Shown here: positions 62,723 through 64,000 of the stretch, piece after piece
How the letters are laid out: each line of letters opens with the position of its first letter
How positions within the stretch are numbered: the first letter of the stretch is position 1
NCBI RefSeq assembly: GCF_002933875.1
Contig: NZ_BFAV01000073.1
Location: forward strand, 81,234-145,233
DNA: 64,000 nt
Direction: 5' to 3'
DNA from: Desulfocucumis palustris
GTDB taxonomy: Bacteria > Bacillota > Desulfotomaculia > Desulfotomaculales > Desulfocucumaceae
Program-made: the position numbers and the translations under genes
Notes under the pieces: generated by a model
The model's input: only the letters and a program-made list of their open reading frames with translations
What the model was told of the DNA's origin: nothing
The model's database searches: none

Positions 62723-63709
62723 CTATATAATTGTTATCCAGCCCTGCTTCAATATGTTGACATTAATACTGTCCTGGTCGGCATAGTCCACCCGTTCCAC
62801 AACACCCTTGTAGGTAAATGCGTCAAGGCCGCGGGCGGATTCCACCATTCCTCCGGCCACTTCAAATTCGGTTCGCTCACCCTGCAGCATTTCAGCCGGG
62901 TTAAAGGGTTCTTCCAATTTTAAACTACCGGCATAGCCACGGTATAACTCCCACATCATTTTTTCTTCCGTCCAGGGGGGGACTGTTACGTGAAGTCCAA
63001 TTTCTTCCACGGCCTCCCGGCGGGATATCATATGATTATGGGCGTACAGTTTTTCAGTGAGGTTGTTCACAATATTCTTCAGTTTATCCGGTTCGCAGAA
63101 ATTGCACCTCAGGCGTAACATTTTGTAAGCCAGGGAGCGTATCAGAAGGTAGTTGCGGTGAACGTTCCCCAGCGCCAGGGGGTGTATGTGTTCCGCCAGC
63201 AGGGTAAAGGCCTGGGCCAGGGCGGTATCGCTGCTTAAGCCCCCCTTTTCCTTGGCCAGGGCCAGGTAAGAGTAGACGTCCTCCACGTTGACCGGCACCC
63301 TGGCCGCCGGATTAACCGGGTCCTGGGGGTTGAAGGCGTTCACCACGCTGGGGTCGATTGGTCCCAGTTCCCCCATTTTGGTCATTACAATTTCGTTGGC
63401 TCCCAGGCAAATCAACGTTCCCGCGCTGGTGGCCCGGTAGGGAACCAGTACGTTGAAATGCTCGGTGTATTCCCGCACCAGGTGAACCATGCGCCAGGGG
63501 GTAAGCACGTCGCCGCCCCTGGTATATAGAAAAAGTTCAATCTTATCCCTGTTTTCCGCCTGTTCGAGATGTTTGTACAAAACCGGTATGACATCCGGGG
63601 CGATGCGGGTGTTGACATTTTCCCGGTCCCCGGTAATATAGCATATTACCGTGCTGCCGCGAACTTCTTCAAGTTGGCGGATTAAAGCCAGTCTTTCTTC
63701 CCTTGTCAT
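62723..63709 (-). CDS. ClpP-fold serine protease of the SDH type
   Basis: 328 residues from ATG 63709, eight bases after GGAAGG. ELFLYTRGGDVLTPWRMVHL and ATSAGTLICLGANEIVMTKM supply the ClpP-like oxyanion region and the candidate Ser in SAGT; GELGPIDP is the conserved block after it. Named SDH proteinase family (serine dehydrogenase proteinase), normally cytoplasmic or membrane-associated. The C-terminal 100 residues are a family-specific tail. The frame is open to 63760. Confidence 0.82.
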   Translation of the reverse strand: MTREERLALIRQLEEVRGSTVICYITGDRENVNTRIAPDVIPVLYKHLEQAENRDKIELFLYTRGGDVLTPWRMVHLVREYTEHFNVLVPYRATSAGTLICLGANEIVMTKMGELGPIDPSVVNAFNPQDPVNPAARVPVNVEDVYSYLALAKEKGGLSSDTALAQAFTLLAEHIHPLALGNVHRNYLLIRSLAYKMLRLRCNFCEPDKLKNIVNNLTEKLYAHNHMISRREAVEEIGLHVTVPPWTEEKMMWELYRGYAGSLKLEEPFNPAEMLQGERTEFEVAGGMVESARGLDAFTYKGVVERVDYADQDSINVNILKQGWITII

Positions 63710-63899
63710 TTGCATGCCCTTCCGTATAGTTGTCCTGTAAGGCATCTTTAGTATGCCCAAAAGATTGTTTTTTCTGATAGAATTTCAAAGGGTTGTCGCC
63801 CGCCGGTCAATTCCGCCGCAAACCGGGGAAGTTCCGGCGGCGGGTTAAAATTACTGTTGATTCCGTGGGGCGTTAAGTTTAATCTTGAATTACAGGCTA

Positions 63900-64000
63900 G
63901 GAGGCCGTTGAAAAAGTCCATCTGCTGCGTTGCGGCTGCGGCCTCAATGCTCGACGTACTATGAGTACGCCTCCGCTTGAGGCCTTGCCGCGCCTTGCAT
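63900..64000. repeat. Long palindromic repeat cut by the window end
   Basis: After GAGGCCGTTGAAAAAGTCCA the sequence is self-complementary around 63962: AGTACT-ATG-AGTAC core, CCTCAA at 63941-63946 facing TTGAGG near 63978, and CTGCGTTGC facing the distal CGCGCCTTGCA imperfectly. It lies within intergenic sequence. Such CTGCGTTGC...GCGCCTTGCAT palindromes recur in many bacterial genomes. Confidence 0.6.

Overview
The window reads as a chromosomal segment of an anaerobic, spore-forming, low-to-mid GC Firmicute, most likely a Desulfotomaculum/Pelotomaculum/Carboxydothermus-like member of the Peptococcaceae sensu lato. Evidence: a stage II sporulation protein P gene, the typical clostridial block spoIIP-lepA-hemW-hrcA-grpE-dnaK-dnaJ-prmA-rsmE-mtaB-hinT-rpsU, strictly anaerobic enzymes (2-hydroxyacyl-CoA dehydratase type subunits with a radical activator, a DsrK/HdrD-like iron-sulfur protein, a CooC-like nickel ATPase), strong AGGAGG ribosome binding sites and frequent TTG/GTG starts. 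No rRNA, tRNA or CRISPR array was recognised by eye.

Region 1 (1-21.5 kb) is a metal-handling island. It opens with the C-terminal part of a Cu(+) P1B-ATPase. Then come three ABC uptake operons: (a) plus strand 1.35-8.7 kb, a peptide/nickel (Dpp/Nik-type) transporter followed by a methyltransferase and a CooC-like ATPase; (b) minus strand 13.5-8.9 kb, flavodoxin, O-methyltransferase, ZnuB/ZnuA/ZnuC-type metal transporter and a second methyltransferase; (c) plus strand 14.2-21.5 kb, a pair of fused membrane-ATPase ABC half transporters, a methyltransferase and a FecB/FecC/FecE-type siderophore or heme transporter. Operons a and b converge on one strong terminator; b and c diverge from a 650 bp control region. 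Each operon has a recognisable promoter and a leader containing an intrinsic terminator before the first gene, and each contains at least one SAM methyltransferase.

Region 2 (21.5-36 kb) is a patchwork: a Phd/ParE toxin-antitoxin pair, a broken AbiEii-like gene, an Rpn-type nuclease, a PatB-type C-S lyase with an operator-like palindrome, an Fpg/Nei glycosylase, and an AT-richer remnant of an integrative element (26.6-30 kb: serine recombinase C-terminus, methyltransferase, CD3324-family protein, RsgA-like GTPase preceded by a leader peptide and attenuator). After it follow a trypsin-like protease, exonuclease III, an orphan antitoxin, a DsrK/HdrD-like Fe-S protein, and a duplicated AraC-regulator segment in which one copy is truncated and lies beside a truncated NarI/DsrM-like membrane gene.

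Region 3 (36-42 kb, minus strand) is a compact catabolic operon: FadR/GntR regulator, acyl-CoA ligase, two 2-hydroxyacyl-CoA dehydratase/benzoyl-CoA reductase-family subunits and their ATP-dependent activator.

Region 4 (42-59.8 kb, plus strand) is the conserved sporulation, translation and heat-shock block. Its outstanding feature is a thermosome-like (group III) chaperonin lying between hrcA and grpE under a CIRCE-controlled promoter. A 42-residue zinc-ribbon gene and several long palindromes (notably between dnaK and dnaJ) sit in the gaps. Region 5 (59.8-64 kb, minus strand) holds a REC-PAS-PAS-GGDEF-EAL protein and a ClpP-fold SDH-type serine protease, and the window ends inside a long palindromic repeat.
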